64,000 nt of DNA from NCBI GenBank assembly GCA_002633025.1, contig NMRB01001357.1, positions 1 through 64,000 on the forward strand, read 5' to 3'. Origin of the DNA: Notospermus geniculatus (taxonomy: Eukaryota; Nemertea; Pilidiophora; Heteronemertea; Lineidae). Positions 22,992-34,916 of this stretch are shown piece by piece. Every line of letters starts with the position of its first letter. Position 1 is the first letter of the stretch. The notes under the pieces were generated by a model. It saw only the letters and a list, made by a program, of their open reading frames with translations. It ran no database searches and was not told the origin of the DNA. The translations under genes and the position numbers were made by a program.

Positions 22992-23402
22992 AAAAGTAGA
23001 TCTTTAAAAACCCAGTTTTCTCCATTTATCATAGATAATATCGAGTAAAAGGCACTTACATATTCTGTTTCACACAGAAATATAATTTTCAACTTTTGGG
23101 AAAGTTTGATAGTGATGGTATCATAAGCCTGTCTTCCAGTGGGCTAAGTGTATTACTACGCCGATATGGAGTGGCTGCATTGAAATATCGTGCGAAATTA
23201 CCCCTCATATTTTCAGTACCCCCAAACCCTGAAATTATCACGGTCAACCCACAACGAAAACTTTATGGTTTGAAGCATTAGGCTAGGGGTATGTCGTGTC
23301 CAAACGGTTCCTTCCAACGAAACTCTGGGACCAATCTATGAGCACGGGCATCTCGCCATTTCTAATGGTAAATGCATTGGCCACGCATTACAGGTACGTG
23401 AC
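22992..23402 (+). repeat. ~410-bp repeat, inverted relative to 18941-19360
   Basis: See the partner copy at 18941. It includes a 61-codon frame that is preserved in both copies except for a few substitutions, which could reflect recent duplication rather than selection. Confidence 0.8.
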
Positions 23403-23518
23403 CCCATACGGGATAGTACTGAAGTAATTATAAATTCATACGCGGGAACTACTTTTTAGTCTTCAATGTATGAACGAAGTCACGGCAGACGGCATGATCG
23501 AAGACAGCTATGGGCGGT

Positions 23519-26005
23519 TATTACCGCAAAAAAAGGACGTGGAGGCGAAAACAAGGACAGTTAGAACGAGAACGTTATGTAGTAAAACGAAGACATTCTG
23601 TACTAAAATAAAGACATTGTAATTTGAAACAGAGACATCGTATCTTTCAAAACAAGGACATCCACACACCATGCATAAGACCTATGTACGCGACGCGAAG
23701 ACATCATACGACACGAAGACAATCATACGACACGAAGACAAATCATACGACATGAAGACAATCATACGACGCGAAGACATCATATGACACGAAGACAATC
23801 ATACGACACGAAGACAATCATACAACACGAAGACATCATACAACACGAAGACATTATACGACACGAAGACAACAGGTGGCGCTCGCGTTTTCTTAAAGGG
23901 GGCCTGTTCACTTTCGGACAAATTAGACAAAATCTAAGGGGGAATTTTACTGAGAGTGTGATATTGGATGTTGGTGCATGGTGGTGTCCCATCATGCCTC
24001 AGCATGAATTAAGATAAAGGGGGCGCTGCAATCGCTTTCGTGAAAATCGGTTTTTTTCTTGGAGGAATTCAGTATAATTCCTCCAAGCTGTCGTTGTGCC
24101 CCATGGATCAATAGTTTTTAAAAATTCCTTCACAGTGCCTAAGCCTGCCGCACACCGGAGCTATCTGCTGAGCAAAAAGTTATTCGAGACCGTTTGCTCA
24201 GCAGGTAGCTCGCGTGTGCGCGTAATTTCGGCGAGTTTTTTTGCCTCGCGAGGCAGAAAGCTCCCGTGTGCGCGTATTTTTCGGTGAGCTATCAGCTGAG
24301 CAAACGGTCTCGAATAACTTTGCTCAGCAGATAGCTCCCGTGTGCGGCAGGCTTTAGTACTAGGATATATCTACAGAACGTTTTGTTCAAAATTAAACTG
24401 ATAGGTGGCGCTGCTGACATATCAATACTTTTACCTTTCTGGTCATAAGTTCTGAATGGGTTCTTGTACATTCATCTTCTTCACATGTCTGTGCTTCCGT
24501 AGGCTACATAATGCAATTTGCCGCATTGACCCCCGGCCCCCTCACTCCTTAGGGTACACATTGTTTGTTCCTGAGTTTGAAAAGGATCCCCTTATGGAAG
24601 GAACCAAGGGAAATTTTCCACCCCTTTCTGCTGGCTTTTTTCATCATATTAGACCCCTAATGGAAGGAACCAAGATATTTTCACCTCTTTTTCGGGATTT
24701 TTCATGTAATTAGACACCCTAATTTTCAAGGAAGCAAGGGATTTTCACCCCATTTTTACAAGGTTTTCATTGAGAATAGGACTGTCATACCCCTTTTTAT
24801 TATTTTTTCGGGAGTGCCCCCTTTTAAAGGGAGAAAAGTCACTCAAAGTACCCCCTATTTTCAGTGTTTTTCGGGAATTTTTTCCCGAAGAGTGCTGCCG
24901 AAAATGACCCCTTTTCCCGGAACGAGCATTGACCCCTTTCCGCATTGTCAGTAGAATGCTTGGACTTCCTAGTCCTTCCATCCTTCACTTCCTAAATGGC
25001 AAAACTAGTGGCACCATCCTTACCTAGTGGAGATAACCCTTACTAGGTCACGTGACCGACATTTTAACCAGTTTGCATAATCTGATGGCGTCATAACATA
25101 CAAAATTTAAACGAGAGACGGTCTGAACATGCTCAGACCCTCTCGTTTTCGACACATGGTCTGAGCATGCACAGACATGCGTATTAAATTGATCAATGTA
25201 CAATAATTAGGTCAATGTTAGCCCATTCAGAACCAAAAAACGTAAACATTTTAACCAGTTTGCATAACATACAAAATTTAAACGAGAGACGGTCTGAACA
25301 TGCTCAGACCCTCTCGTTTTCGAAACATGGTCTGAGCATGCGTATTAAATTCATCAATGTACAATAATTAGGTCAATGTTAGCCCATTCAGAACCAAAAA
25401 ACGTAAAGGTACTAATATCTCAGCAGCGCCATCTATTATTTTAGTTTTGCGCCAAACGTTTTGTAGGTACATCCTAGTACTAAGGCACTGCGAAGGAATT
25501 TTTAAAAACTATTGATCCCATCTGGCCCTGACAAGTGTTCCTATCACTCCTACCCTCGGAGCGTAGTTCGAAGGGCGGAGTGACCGTAGGCCTTATGTCA
25601 AGATGATTGATCCATGCAGCTCAATGACAGTAAAAACCGATTTTCACGAAAGCGACTGCAGCGCCCCCTTTATCTTAATTCATGCTGAGGCATGATGGGA
25701 CACCACCATGCACCAACATCCAATCACACTCTCAGTAAAATCCCCCCTTAGATTTTGTCTAATTTGTCCGAAAGTGAACAGGCCCCCTTTAAAAAAACGC
25801 GAGCGCCACTTTTTGTCTTCGTGTCGTATAATGTCTTCGTGTTGTATGATGTCTGACCTTGTTTTGAAAGATACGATGTCTTTTTTTCAAATTACAATGT
25901 CTTTATTTTAGTACAGAATGTCTTCGTTTTACTACATAACGTTCTCGTTCTAACTGTCCTTGTTTTCGCCTCCACGTCCTTTTTTTGCGGTAATAACCGT
26001 CCATA
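23519..26005 (+). mobile_element. TATGGGCGG-family element, copy 2, full length
   Basis: Left end TATGGGCGGTTATTACCGC is matched by the reversed right end at 25985-26005, and the terminal repeats extend inward for several hundred bases (right arm from about 25620). Nearly identical to 19400-21444 over 2 kb. Copy 2 has an internal tandem duplication (about 25066-25240 and 25245-25405) that copy 1 lacks. No transposase frame is present, so it is non-autonomous. Confidence 0.85.
24142..24353. mobile_element. 212-bp hairpin element nested in copy 2
   Basis: Identical in position and sequence to 20015-20226, so it was present before the larger element was copied. Confidence 0.75.
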
Positions 26006-26115
26006 CACGTGACCTACTCGAAATGCGCACTTCAAAGGGGCTGGAAACTTAAGACAGGATCTGTCAAAATGGGCCAAGTTTGGAAACTGCTTGACCAATT
26101 TTCCTCAAACTTGCA

Positions 26116-27392
26116 AGGTTAATACGGTTGACCATATCATTGGAAAATATGAAGAAACAAAAGCACCAGACTGACCCTGACCTAGTGAACAAAGACAATG
26201 CAAATGTTCAGATCCCAGAAACACACGAAAAAAAACAACCTATTGGCCTGTAACTTCACTTATACGTTGCATGATAATATACAAACAATTTGACAATGAA
26301 CATTACAAATAATGTATTTAAATCACAAGATTTGAAAATGAAACAAAGAAATATTCTAACTGATGGGCCCAGGCAATATAGCTGGAAGGGCCTTATTTAC
26401 AAGTTCTTGTGAATTTTTGGAGCATTGGAAATAAAACATGTCAAAATACCATAAAAGTACAAGTTGTATGACGAAAATGAAGGCACCTGCGGGGCCTATC
26501 AATCGAAAGGAATTGAATGAGAAACATTTTAGAATGCACTAATTAGCTTCTAAGCTGAAACAAAAGACTAGTTGTCGGAACACATTCCCAAGAAATGGCA
26601 CACTTTGAAGAAACAACATGCGTATTGTAAAGTTCGTCGTTTTTTCTACCCAGTCCACCCCTTTCGGTAGCATTATTTTCAACAGACATAGAGTACTCCA
26701 CAAGTGAACTGCATGAATGCTGCCAATTTTCCAAAAATAGGGCGGCCATATTGGATCCGGATTTTACTTCCTGGTTCTCTTCTAATGTACTGAGCGTGTA
26801 TGCTGTCTATGAAATGCTGGTCAAGACATCCTTGCCACCCCAGGTTCTATGGGTTTGTGGCATTGCTGCCACTCCCTGAATGTGTCATTTACATGCTTCT
26901 TCTCTGAGAAAATTGTACCTGTTTTTCATGTTTGGCGAATTTCTTTGTTTTGGATTACATAATATAATTAACTTGTAATTCTTGGGATTTTGCTCATTTC
27001 CTGTGTCTATAAAACACAATGATCACATTGGACCCAAACAACAGTCAAGTGGGGGTGTCTTTACTGCTTTTCTCAGAGGGGCCTGGATTGAAGCACTATG
27101 ACAATTCACAATGTCGGCTCGCCCTTAAGACTTACCAGATTACCCAAACAAGGTCATATTCACATGAATGACTGAACAGGTCTACAAATGTGTAATTCAT
27201 AAATGATGCTACACTCGGCCCCAGTGTGTATCCGACGTCCCGGTCTCCTACACACTGGCACTTTTGGGGCTCAAAAGCCGTGAACACCACTAGATGGCAC
27301 TCCACTGGGCTCCAGCCAATCACCACGCTTTCTCACTCATAATTCCCGCGGAAATTACTCCCAGGAAAAACCCAACCTCGTCCCCAGGGGTA
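26116..27392. other. No recognisable gene
   Basis: Interior of the 5.5-kb element. Short frames on the minus strand lack motifs and splice context. Confidence 0.4.
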
Positions 27393-28687
27393 TACTCTAA
27401 ATTCCCACTTACCTGTCCCATTCCTGAACTCCGAAAAAATGACTAAGTCCGAAGTTAAAGATAATAGGGTGGGGGGTATGGTCAGAAACAATAATGACCT
27501 GTCCACTTTATTGTCCCACGATCCCAAGCCTAGCGAAGAATGACCGCGTGCGATAAAAGTTTGAGTGGGGTGATGGCTGACATGACTTGCCGGTAAGTGA
27601 CATAACAATGTAATACAAGTTGGACACTGTGAATGTTGATCTTCTGTTCAAATTTTATTATTATCAGGCAATTGGATTGGATTGGATCAGATTTTACGCC
27701 GACTATGATCAATTTCAATGTGTGTGCACTTGGAAACCTGCGATCAGTTTCATGCGCTTGACGATCCACGAGCAAGTATGAATAGGCCCTTATACTGACA
27801 AGAGAGCCGTATCCTTACAATTAAACCCTTGTTCACACTGACGGCGCGGTGCGATGCGTTGGAAAAATCGCCAAGCGGTGTCAGTTTTGACATAGCGCAG
27901 CGTGGTCATGATTAGCAGAAATAACATCATTCATGTCATCCAAATTGTGACAAATATTCCTGTATCCTCAGCTCACGCGGCAGGCGATTCGACGCGGAAA
28001 AATACTGCAGGAGCGGTCGGGGCGGTGGAAATCGCTCGTCGCGCCCTACCGCTTCTTTTACTGCATCGCGTCCCACCGCAAGTGTGAACAGCTATAGGCT
28101 TAACAATGGGAACAACCAGGCGCGAAAAATTTCGCATCGCATCGCACCGCGTCGCATAGCGCCTGCAGTGTGAACAAGGCTTTAGTCGTCGAGCTCGTGC
28201 ACGAGGCCAGTCTTTTGTGCTGACGTCGGTGGAGGTATGGAAGGAGTTGAGTGAGGACTCCTGCTGTCAACCGACGTGGGGGCAAACAATTCGCCAAACC
28301 ATCATGATGCCAGAAAATACGCAGTGCACGCATCACCACCAATGATCTTGGACTATAACACAAGAGAGCATGCACACTGTAGGTCATGTGGGATCTTTCT
28401 TCATGCATTTGACCGGTTACATAGCGATTACCTAACTTCAGTTAAGGACGTTTAGGGCCGTATGCACCAACGAACATTACCTTGAACACACGTTGCGCCA
28501 CAGGTTTTCCATTGTGACCTCATGCCCTGGCAAACATGAACGTAGGCCTACGTCCATCAACAAGTCCTTTTTATTGATCTAGAACATTACCGTTTCTGAC
28601 CATACCCCCACCCTATTATCTTCAACTTCGGACTTAGTCATTTTTTCGGAGTTCAGGAATGGGACAGGTAAGTGGGAATTTAGAGTA
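27393..28687. repeat. 1.3-kb fold-back repeat, ~97-bp arms
   Basis: Arms 27393-27489 and 28592-28687 are near-perfect reverse complements containing CCGAAGTTAAAGATAATAGG and its partner. The centre holds the element at 27825-28181. Confidence 0.8.
27825..28181. mobile_element. 357-bp TTAA-type MITE
   Basis: Ends ACCCTTGTTCACACTG and CAGTGTGAACAAGGCT; flanks TTAA and TTAG. The interior is rich in GCGATGCG, TCGC and GCGTCGC words in both orientations. Confidence 0.7.
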
Positions 28688-29298
28688 GTTCGCTCAGACA
28701 ACCGTGGACCACTCGCCATATTATCAACCTGGAAACGAGGTTAAGAAAACCGAAGGACCCGTGCTGCCATCACGCGGTCGTTATGACTGTTAATCTCTAA
28801 AAGAGCCAGACGCGGAGTGTGATTTACCGAAGGGGTGAGCCCGTAGCGTCTGGCCAAGCGAGACTAAAATGATGCTGGCTCAAGTCTGGGAAAAGAGGAA
28901 ATAGGTTATATAACAACACATAAGTAACCACCATATTAAACAGAGTTAACCATGCATGATGTCAGAGCAGCGAAGAAAGGCGGCCAGCCATTATAAATCT
29001 ATCGTTCCAATAACAATACCATCAAGCCAACCCATAAAGTACAGCCCTTCTAACTATTGTTTGGCACCATTAATTAAGATATTTCATTGTTATATTTCTC
29101 AAGGTTTGTGACAGAAGTATGCTTTTTATTGATTCTTACATTTTTGCATACGATCACATCAACGTAGGTATGAAGTTACACACACACAGGATATTTATCA
29201 CATGTTATTCCAGGGGTCTGAAAATTACATTGTTTTAGTTAATTATGTAGGGGTCAGTTTGTTCTTATTATGATTTCATGCTGAGAATCATCCTCCCA

Positions 29299-30372
29299 CA
29301 GCAGGGGTTTTTACCTCGCTCTTCTTCATCCGCTCACACAAACCCCTGCTGAAATACAACGGCCAGTGAATCTGATGTGGCTGTTCCATACTCCAGTTGC
29401 ACTCCCTGTATTTTAAGGCTGACTGGAGAAGTACAAATTTCGTGGTTTTACCCAGTTTGATTTTAAAGTTTTATCCTTTACGAATCACTTACATCTTTCC
29501 AAAATTGACTGAATTTTATCACAGAGGTTCTTCCTGTGTATAGGAAAGATTCTTATTATTTTTGATTGTTATTATGAGTCATAACTATTTAATATTGACA
29601 CCCTGAAAATGCTGCATTCTGATTGGGCAATGGTTTTCTGACCGCCTCATCTTGCCTGGGAGGCCCAATTTCAGCAGGGATTTGTGTGGAGTGTATGAAG
29701 AGGAACGAGACCAAAGCCCTGCTATGGGAGGATGGCTGAGAATATCAGGGGTTCTTACTGCTCGCTCCCTTCGTCACCGCAGACAAACCCCTGAGGACAT
29801 CCGCCTGATTTGCTGCGGTATTTGGCGCATGAGAAAGTGCGCCCAATCAGCGAACGCCATTCTGAGTCGCCTTAAGATGACAGGCATTACACGTAGATTG
29901 TATCGTAGTGTCACGCACAACACAGTGCTGAAGTACCTCAACTTCCCCACCTCAACCTAACTAGTGATCAGTTACACGTATACATGTATAACGGCCCTTG
30001 TAATATTCACAGCCAAGCAGCTGACATGGTTATTCCGACGATAAACCTATCCTACCCCGCTGGATTCAACCTAAGTTGAGTTCAGCCTATCCTACATTCA
30101 TCGCACAGAATGTATATCATTCTCAGGCCACATGTCGCCAAACAGATACGCCGCTGGAGTTATTTCATGTTGACCTGCTGGGTCAGCTTTGTTCAAACCT
30201 GCGTAGTTCATGTGTATCAATCACCGGCCTACTTGGGATGAGATGGTGGGGGATGAATATTTGCTGCTGAAATGGCTTTGATACTCCACCGATTCCGGCG
30301 AATGTCCTCAGGGGCTTGTGTGCGGTGACGAAGGGAGCGAGCACTAAGAACCCCTGATGTTCTCAGGATGAA
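29299..30372. repeat. Four related ~52-bp hairpin units in opposing orientations
   Basis: Units at 29299-29351, 29672-29724, 29745-29794 and 30308-30357 share AGGGGTT at one side, a CTCGCTC core and ACAAACCCCTG at the other. Units 3 and 4 form inverted arms of a ~640-bp fold-back. Open frames crossing them are repeat shadows. Confidence 0.65.
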
Positions 30373-30464
30373 TGATTTTGGCCAACCTTACTAACCTTGC
30401 AAGCTTCAGGAAAATCCGTCAAGTAGTTTCCAAAATTGGCCCATTTTGACAGATCCTGTCTTAA

Positions 30465-31472
30465 AGGTGCTCTAGTTCGAATTGTAAACATTACAGTTTG
30501 TTTATTTACATGGTTGATTATAATAGTTGTTTTTTCTTAGACTGGAAGCCCGTCCTAACTCTTTTACGAAATGAATTAACAAATGTTAGGACGGGTAGTG
30601 GCCATGCCGTTCTCAAATGTGATTGGTCAGGGGTGGCGCATGTGGCAGAAATTAGAACTACCATTTGAGCGGAGGACTGAACAAATGACGTCATTGATTC
30701 CCCACAAAACACACCGAAATAAGGGTTTTTCTGTGCATGTCAACAACTGAATCGACATATGTTAGCCCTCTTAGATTAGTAACTTCTATAATAACAGATA
30801 AAAACGTGGTTTAGGGGTTGAAAGCGAATGTTTGATCGAGTCAGTTTTCCCCATGCATCACTCTGTACAAAAATGTACAGAGGAATACCGTCGGTTAAAT
30901 TTGTAAATTTGGGATTGTTCGGGCCTTAAAAACTTACCTGCATCATCCGTTCATCCACGTGTGTTTCGATTATAATATCCATTCAGATTGTACAAGATAA
31001 AACCTCCTGGTTGAACGTCAATGCTTCCAAATGACGGTTGAAGCGAGGACACGGATGATGTCTACAATAAACTGCAAACACACGTGCTCCACGATGTACG
31101 CCTTCCCATTGGTTAACAGGTTCAATGCATGAATAATTAATTACTTGCCGGGATTCAGGCAAGTATGGCGGCCACGACTGGTCCTACCATTCAGCAAATT
31201 CAAAAGCGACACCATCGGTAGGACCAGGTACTAGTCTAGTTTTTTCTCGGACAGGTGGCAGCACCGTGTATACCAAAACATTAATGTTATCTATTTGTAT
31301 ATCTATCTTGATTAAATATTCTTGTAGCTGAAGAATATTTATGACTTTACGCTCAAAAACAAACAAAAAGTTGTGAAAGGCGAGATTTAATTCGATTTTA
31401 TCTGATTTGTTAGTATCAAAAGTTGACAATAGGTGGCACACCGTACTATTTACAATTCGACCTGGAGCACCT
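30465..31472. mobile_element. TTAA-flanked MITE interrupted by another element
   Basis: Ends AGGTGCTCTAGTTCGAATTG and the reversed match at 31446-31472; TTAA on both sides (30461-30464 and 31473-31476). The opposite terminal repeat of the host element has one empty TTAA at 26050. A 298-bp sister without the inner insertion is at 37850-38147. Confidence 0.85.
30538..31239. mobile_element. 702-bp insert with 8-bp target duplication
   Basis: Comparison with the sister MITE at 37850 shows the insert exactly. TTTTTTCT is duplicated on both sides (30530-30537 and 31240-31247). Ends TAGACT / AGTCTAG pair weakly. It has small internal hairpins (CCCGTCCTAAC with GTTAGGACGGG; GGTCCTACC with GGTAGGACC). 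The 8-bp duplication is typical of hAT elements, but the ends are not diagnostic. Confidence 0.65.
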
Positions 31473-31735
31473 TTAAGTTTCCAGCCCCTTTGAAGTCATG
31501 AAAATCTACTCTTACTCGGCCCGACAGTTCCAGTCGAACTCGGTCAGTGAGGAAAAAAACGACTTGATAATCACGTGACATGACTTGTTACGCTTCACAG
31601 AACAGTTCATTCAGAAACGAGTTTTGATTTTGTTAAATTTGACCACATTTCATTTGCTAGAGAAAGTTGTCACATTTTGTTCAGCTAAACTCTTTCATTT
31701 TACCTGAAATAAATTATTGTCCTCACTGCTTACAG

Positions 31736-31783
31736 GTTCGAACGGGGCCTTCACATTTTCATCTTCAGTTACATCAACAAACC
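31736..31783 (+). CDS. Ser/Thr-rich linker exon of the PAN / Cys-loop gene (exon 2)
   Basis: A 48-nt exon between an acceptor (CTGCTTACAG) and a consensus donor (AACC|GTAAGTATT). Read in phase 1, matching exon 1, it encodes GSNGAFTFSSSVTSTN, which has no stop and suits an extracellular, possibly O-glycosylated spacer. Its final base plus AA from the next exon give a Gln codon just before the first PAN cysteine. Support comes from splice sites and phase only, since the exon is too short for homology. Confidence 0.5.
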
Positions 31784-31927
31784 GTAAGTATTAGCAAAGT
31801 CTTCTCAAGTACTTGAACTGCGCACAGCGTGGCCAGCATCAAGTTATAATCAATTTGTCGATCGGAAATTTCATCCTTCAAAACCCAGCAATTAGGTTTC
31901 ATGTGTAGTTTTGCCATCCGGTCTTAA

Positions 31928-32175
31928 AGATAATGTATCACGACTTTATTGTTTACATTCAATGTTTGTAAACATGGATGTTTACATTATATTATTTTGG
32001 ACTTTTAGGACATGCCAACCCAGCAAATTGAATACGTTCGATATCAAAAGAATTTCTGAAGGGGCATTCCACCAACAAATTACTCATAAGACAAAGAAAA
32101 ACTAGACATAAACAAACAAAATGTAAATAAACAATGATTTTCGTGGCCCGCGAAAATATCCGTGATACATTATCT
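31928..32175. mobile_element. 248-bp TTAA-flanked MITE
   Basis: Ends AGATAATGTATCACG and CGTGATACATTATCT, with TTAA at 31924-31927 and 32176-32179. The right TTAA also serves as the start of the next element. A diverged, inverted copy is at 35781-36064. Confidence 0.85.
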
Positions 32176-32179
32176 TTAA

Positions 32180-32835
32180 GCCGCTCTCACACGTGCGACA
32201 GTTGGCCTGCGTTAAATGGCGATAGACAATCGCAGGTGTACTGTCGCAAATGAACACAAACTATCGAAGACCTTGCGATAATATTGCAGGCAATCGCATG
32301 TAATCGTGAAGTTTTGCAATTGTTCAAGAAATTAAACCTTGTCGCACACTTACCGCAAAGCAACCGCAGATTTGTCGCAAAATATTGCTGATAACCGCAC
32401 GTTGTCGCTGATAACCGCACATTATCGGTGTTGATTTGTCGCAGACCTACAACCACAAGTTGTCGCAAATATTGCGATTAGGTGCGACAGACGCCGGACT
32501 GCAGATATATTTTTTTGTCGCAGATTATAACCGCAGACTGTCGCCTTCTTATCGTATATCCCACGTTTATTGGGGATAATAAGCGATAATGCGTGATAAG
32601 CTGCGACAATATTGTCGCAAACTGTCGCAGGATTTTTACGATAGTTCAGCGAGAAAAGATTTAAAAATTGGCGCAGGATTGTCGCTGATTGTCGCAAACA
32701 ACCGCAAGTGAACGCAAAAAAAACGCTGATTATCGTTAGGTTTACGACAATTCTGCGATATCTCTGCGACAATCTCTGCGATTGTTTGCGTATCGTAAAA
32801 ATACAATCGCAGGCAAATTGTCGCACGTGTGAGTT
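32180..32835. mobile_element. TGTCGCA word-array element, copy 1
   Basis: Begins GCCGCTCTCACACGTGCGAC next to TTAA and ends TTGTCGCACGTGTGAG, so the ends are inverted. At least 15 occurrences of GTCGC or GCGAC, plus many ACCGCA and ATCGCA words, are spread through about 660 bp. Long minus-strand frames arise from this composition and have no motif. The right border is cut by the element at 32838. Confidence 0.75.
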
Positions 32836-32837
32836 TC

Positions 32838-33192
32838 CACCTGCGGCTGGCGGGCGCGTTTGCGGCTGCGTTCGATTGTGTTCTAGCTTGTGTCAATTGG
32901 GTATTTCTACCAGCGATCGCGTCAGCGAGTCGCCAAACGCGACCGCCGGGAATGGCCTTTGGAGCAAAATATCTCGCTTTTTTCTTGACGCCTCGGGGGG
33001 GGGGGAGCGGATTTCGCTAGGAATGCACCCTCGTGACGTCATTATATGTGACCTGGGTTCTTAAATTAGAGGGAACTACTAATAATCACGTGCGAAATCG
33101 CGTCGGCAAACGCAGGTAGAAACGGCCGAATCGCAGGGGGAATCGCAGCCGCAAACGCAAACGCGCCCGCCAGCCGCAGGTGGAAACAGGCC
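32838..33192. mobile_element. GC-rich fold-back element, ~85-bp arms
   Basis: Arms 32838-32920 and 33100-33192 share TTTCCACCTGCGGCTGGCGG and its reverse complement. It separates the two TGTCGCA word-array copies. Confidence 0.75.
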
Positions 33193-33194
33193 TT

Positions 33195-33425
33195 AAGCCA
33201 CGCCACACGTGCGACAGTTGGCCTGCGTTTAATTGCGATAAACAATCGCAGGTGCACTGTCGCAAATTAACGCAAACTATCGCAGACCTTGCGATAATAT
33301 TGCATGCAATCGCGTATCGTGAAATTTTGGAAATGTTCAAAAAATATAACCTTGTCGCAACGTATCGCAAAGCAACCGCAGATTGTCGCAAAATATCGCA
33401 CAATGTCGCAAAAAATCGTTTATAA
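33195..33425 (+). mobile_element. TGTCGCA word-array element, copy 2, partial
   Basis: Matches 32180-32400 closely from GCCACGCCACACGTGCGACA onwards, then is cut off just before the element at 33432. Confidence 0.75.
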
Positions 33426-33431
33426 CCCTAA

Positions 33432-33664
33432 AGCATGGCGCACACGAGCGACTAAAATGGGGGCGACTACCGATGCGACTACTAGGTCGCATGCGATAAT
33501 TACCTTTGAGGTCGATCAGTTATGTCATCCGCGACATCACTGATCTCCCAGTGAAGCATTTGTCGCAAACGAGTCAAAAAAAACTAAAAAAACTAAAAAT
33601 ATGTTGAGTCGCTCCTGTAGTCGCCTAGAAAATCGCTCAAAAAATCGCTCGTGTGGGCCATGCT
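33432..33664. mobile_element. 233-bp TTAA-type MITE
   Basis: Ends AGCATGGCGCACACG and CGTGTGGGCCATGCT; flanks CTAA and TTAA. A second copy lies at 47023-47258. The interior repeats GTCGC and GCGAC words. Confidence 0.8.
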
Positions 33665-33928
33665 TTAATTATCGGTGTCGACTGAAGCATTACAAGAAAG
33701 TAGCCGACATAAACCAAAACAAGCGTAAAATTTTCTTCACAAGTATTCCTCGTCACCGAATGTCGACGTGTCCAGTGTCATGGCCCTATGTGCCTTTCCT
33801 AAACCTCGGCCATATCACTACTCGACGAACGGACCATAGGCCTACCTAGGCATTTACCCCTTGGCGAATCTTGGAGATGACTATACCCGAATACGCAATA
33901 ACTTCGCCTGGAAAAAGGGATCGAATAA

Positions 33929-34007
33929 ACGCAGCGGACCGCTGGTCTAGTGGAAAACGCCCCGTCTTCCAAGCCAATACATGTACTTGGAGGTTCGAAT
34001 CCGGGCT
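33929..34007 (+). repeat. tRNA-like sequence (SINE head or tRNA pseudogene)
   Basis: Box A-like TGGTCTAGTGG and a perfect box B-like GGTTCGAATCC, with CTTCCAA placed like a Gly-TCC anticodon loop. The acceptor ends do not pair well, so I do not call a functional tRNA. Confidence 0.4.
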
Positions 34008-34103
34008 CATCCTTTTTTCATTTGAATACGTTTTCAGTATTTACCTTTTCTGGTACCGTATGTAGGCCTACATGCACATGTTCGTAGAGCGTTTGTAGCC
34101 ATG

Positions 34104-34560
34104 ACTTAAGCCTAGTTTATACTTCGATGCACGACCATCGGCGTCCGACGCACGATCAAAATCTGTACGCCGACTTAAGCCTAGTTTATACTTCGACGCA
34201 AGACCATCGGCGTCCGACGCACGATCAAAATCTGTACGCCGACATAAGCCTACTTCATTAGGTCGGCGTACAGATTTTGATCGTGCGTCGGACGCCGATG
34301 GCCGTGCGTCGAAGTATAAACTAGGCTTTAGGGTGAGTTTATACTTCGACGCAGGACCATCGGCGTCCGACGCCCGATCAAAATCTGTATGCAGACACCA
34401 TTAGGTCGGCGTCCAGATTTTGATCGTGCGTCGGACGCCGATGGTCCTGCGTCGAAGTATAAACTAGGCTTTAAGCCTACTTCATTAGGTCGGCGTCCAG
34501 ATTTTGATCGCGCGTCGGACGCCGATGGTCTTGCGTCGAAGTATAAACTAGGCTTTACAC
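34104..34560. repeat. Cluster of inverted and direct copies of one ~68-bp repeat
   Basis: The unit AAGCCTAGTTTATACTTCGA continues with GACCATCGGCGTCCGACGC and AAAATCTGTACGCCGAC. About six copies alternate in orientation at 34107, 34175, 34262 (reversed), 34330, 34405 (reversed) and 34490 (reversed). Some ends abut TTAA. Single copies occur near 5812 and 47325. Confidence 0.8.
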
Positions 34561-34730
34561 TTGTTGGTGGTCAGGACGCAAATAAGGTGCCGCCACCTAC
34601 ATGCTTGGGTACTCTAACATGTTTGTAGTCAAACTCAAACATGGCGGACGTCCGAGGTTATTTCAGGTACTGCCCGCACTGTGACCCGCGGCGTTTTTTT
34701 AAACGTGCGTGGCCTTCATTTTGTGTATGC

Positions 34731-34916
34731 CAAGATACAGAATAGCAAAGAATTGACACACAAAATGATAATAAGCAAGAAATCAATCTCCAGAATTCAC
34801 GAATTTTCGACCCCAATCGGGGTCTTTTTCAAGTGGAACTTTACAATCTGAACCTCTAGAAAAGACTAGCTTTTCTAGAGTTTCAGATTGTACAGTTCCA
34901 CTTGAAAAAAGACCCC
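34731..34916. mobile_element. 186-bp hairpin element with 14-bp target duplication
   Basis: Flanked by CATTTTGTGTATGC (34717-34730) and CATTTTGTCTATGC (34917-34930). A diverged paralogue of the surrounding sequence at 35046-35095 has the empty site. The element ends in a ~47-bp-arm hairpin around CTCTAGAAAAGACTAGC and contains TTCGACCCCAATCGGGGTC. A relative is at 45027-45264. Confidence 0.75.

Larger units (their letters stand above)
26029..31495. mobile_element. 5.5-kb inverted-repeat element with nested insertions
   Basis: Left end ACTTCAAAGGGGCTGGAAAC and right end GTTTCCAGCCCCTTTGAAGT are perfect reverse complements. The repeat continues inward for about 85 bp on the left (26029-26115) and on the right is split into 30380-30464 and 31473-31495 by the MITE at 30465. 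The interior has no transposase I can recognise. The end motif matches the element at 17228-18006. Confidence 0.7.

Noticed and set aside
30076-30270. Integrase-like PLELFHVDLLGQL peptide
   Set aside because: A short chance match; no flanking retroelement residues, zinc site or continuing frame.
32422-32826. 134-codon minus-strand open frame
   Set aside because: It lies wholly in the TGTCGCA word array. Cys, Arg and Leu runs are a translation of the repeated words, and overlapping frames are open for the same reason.
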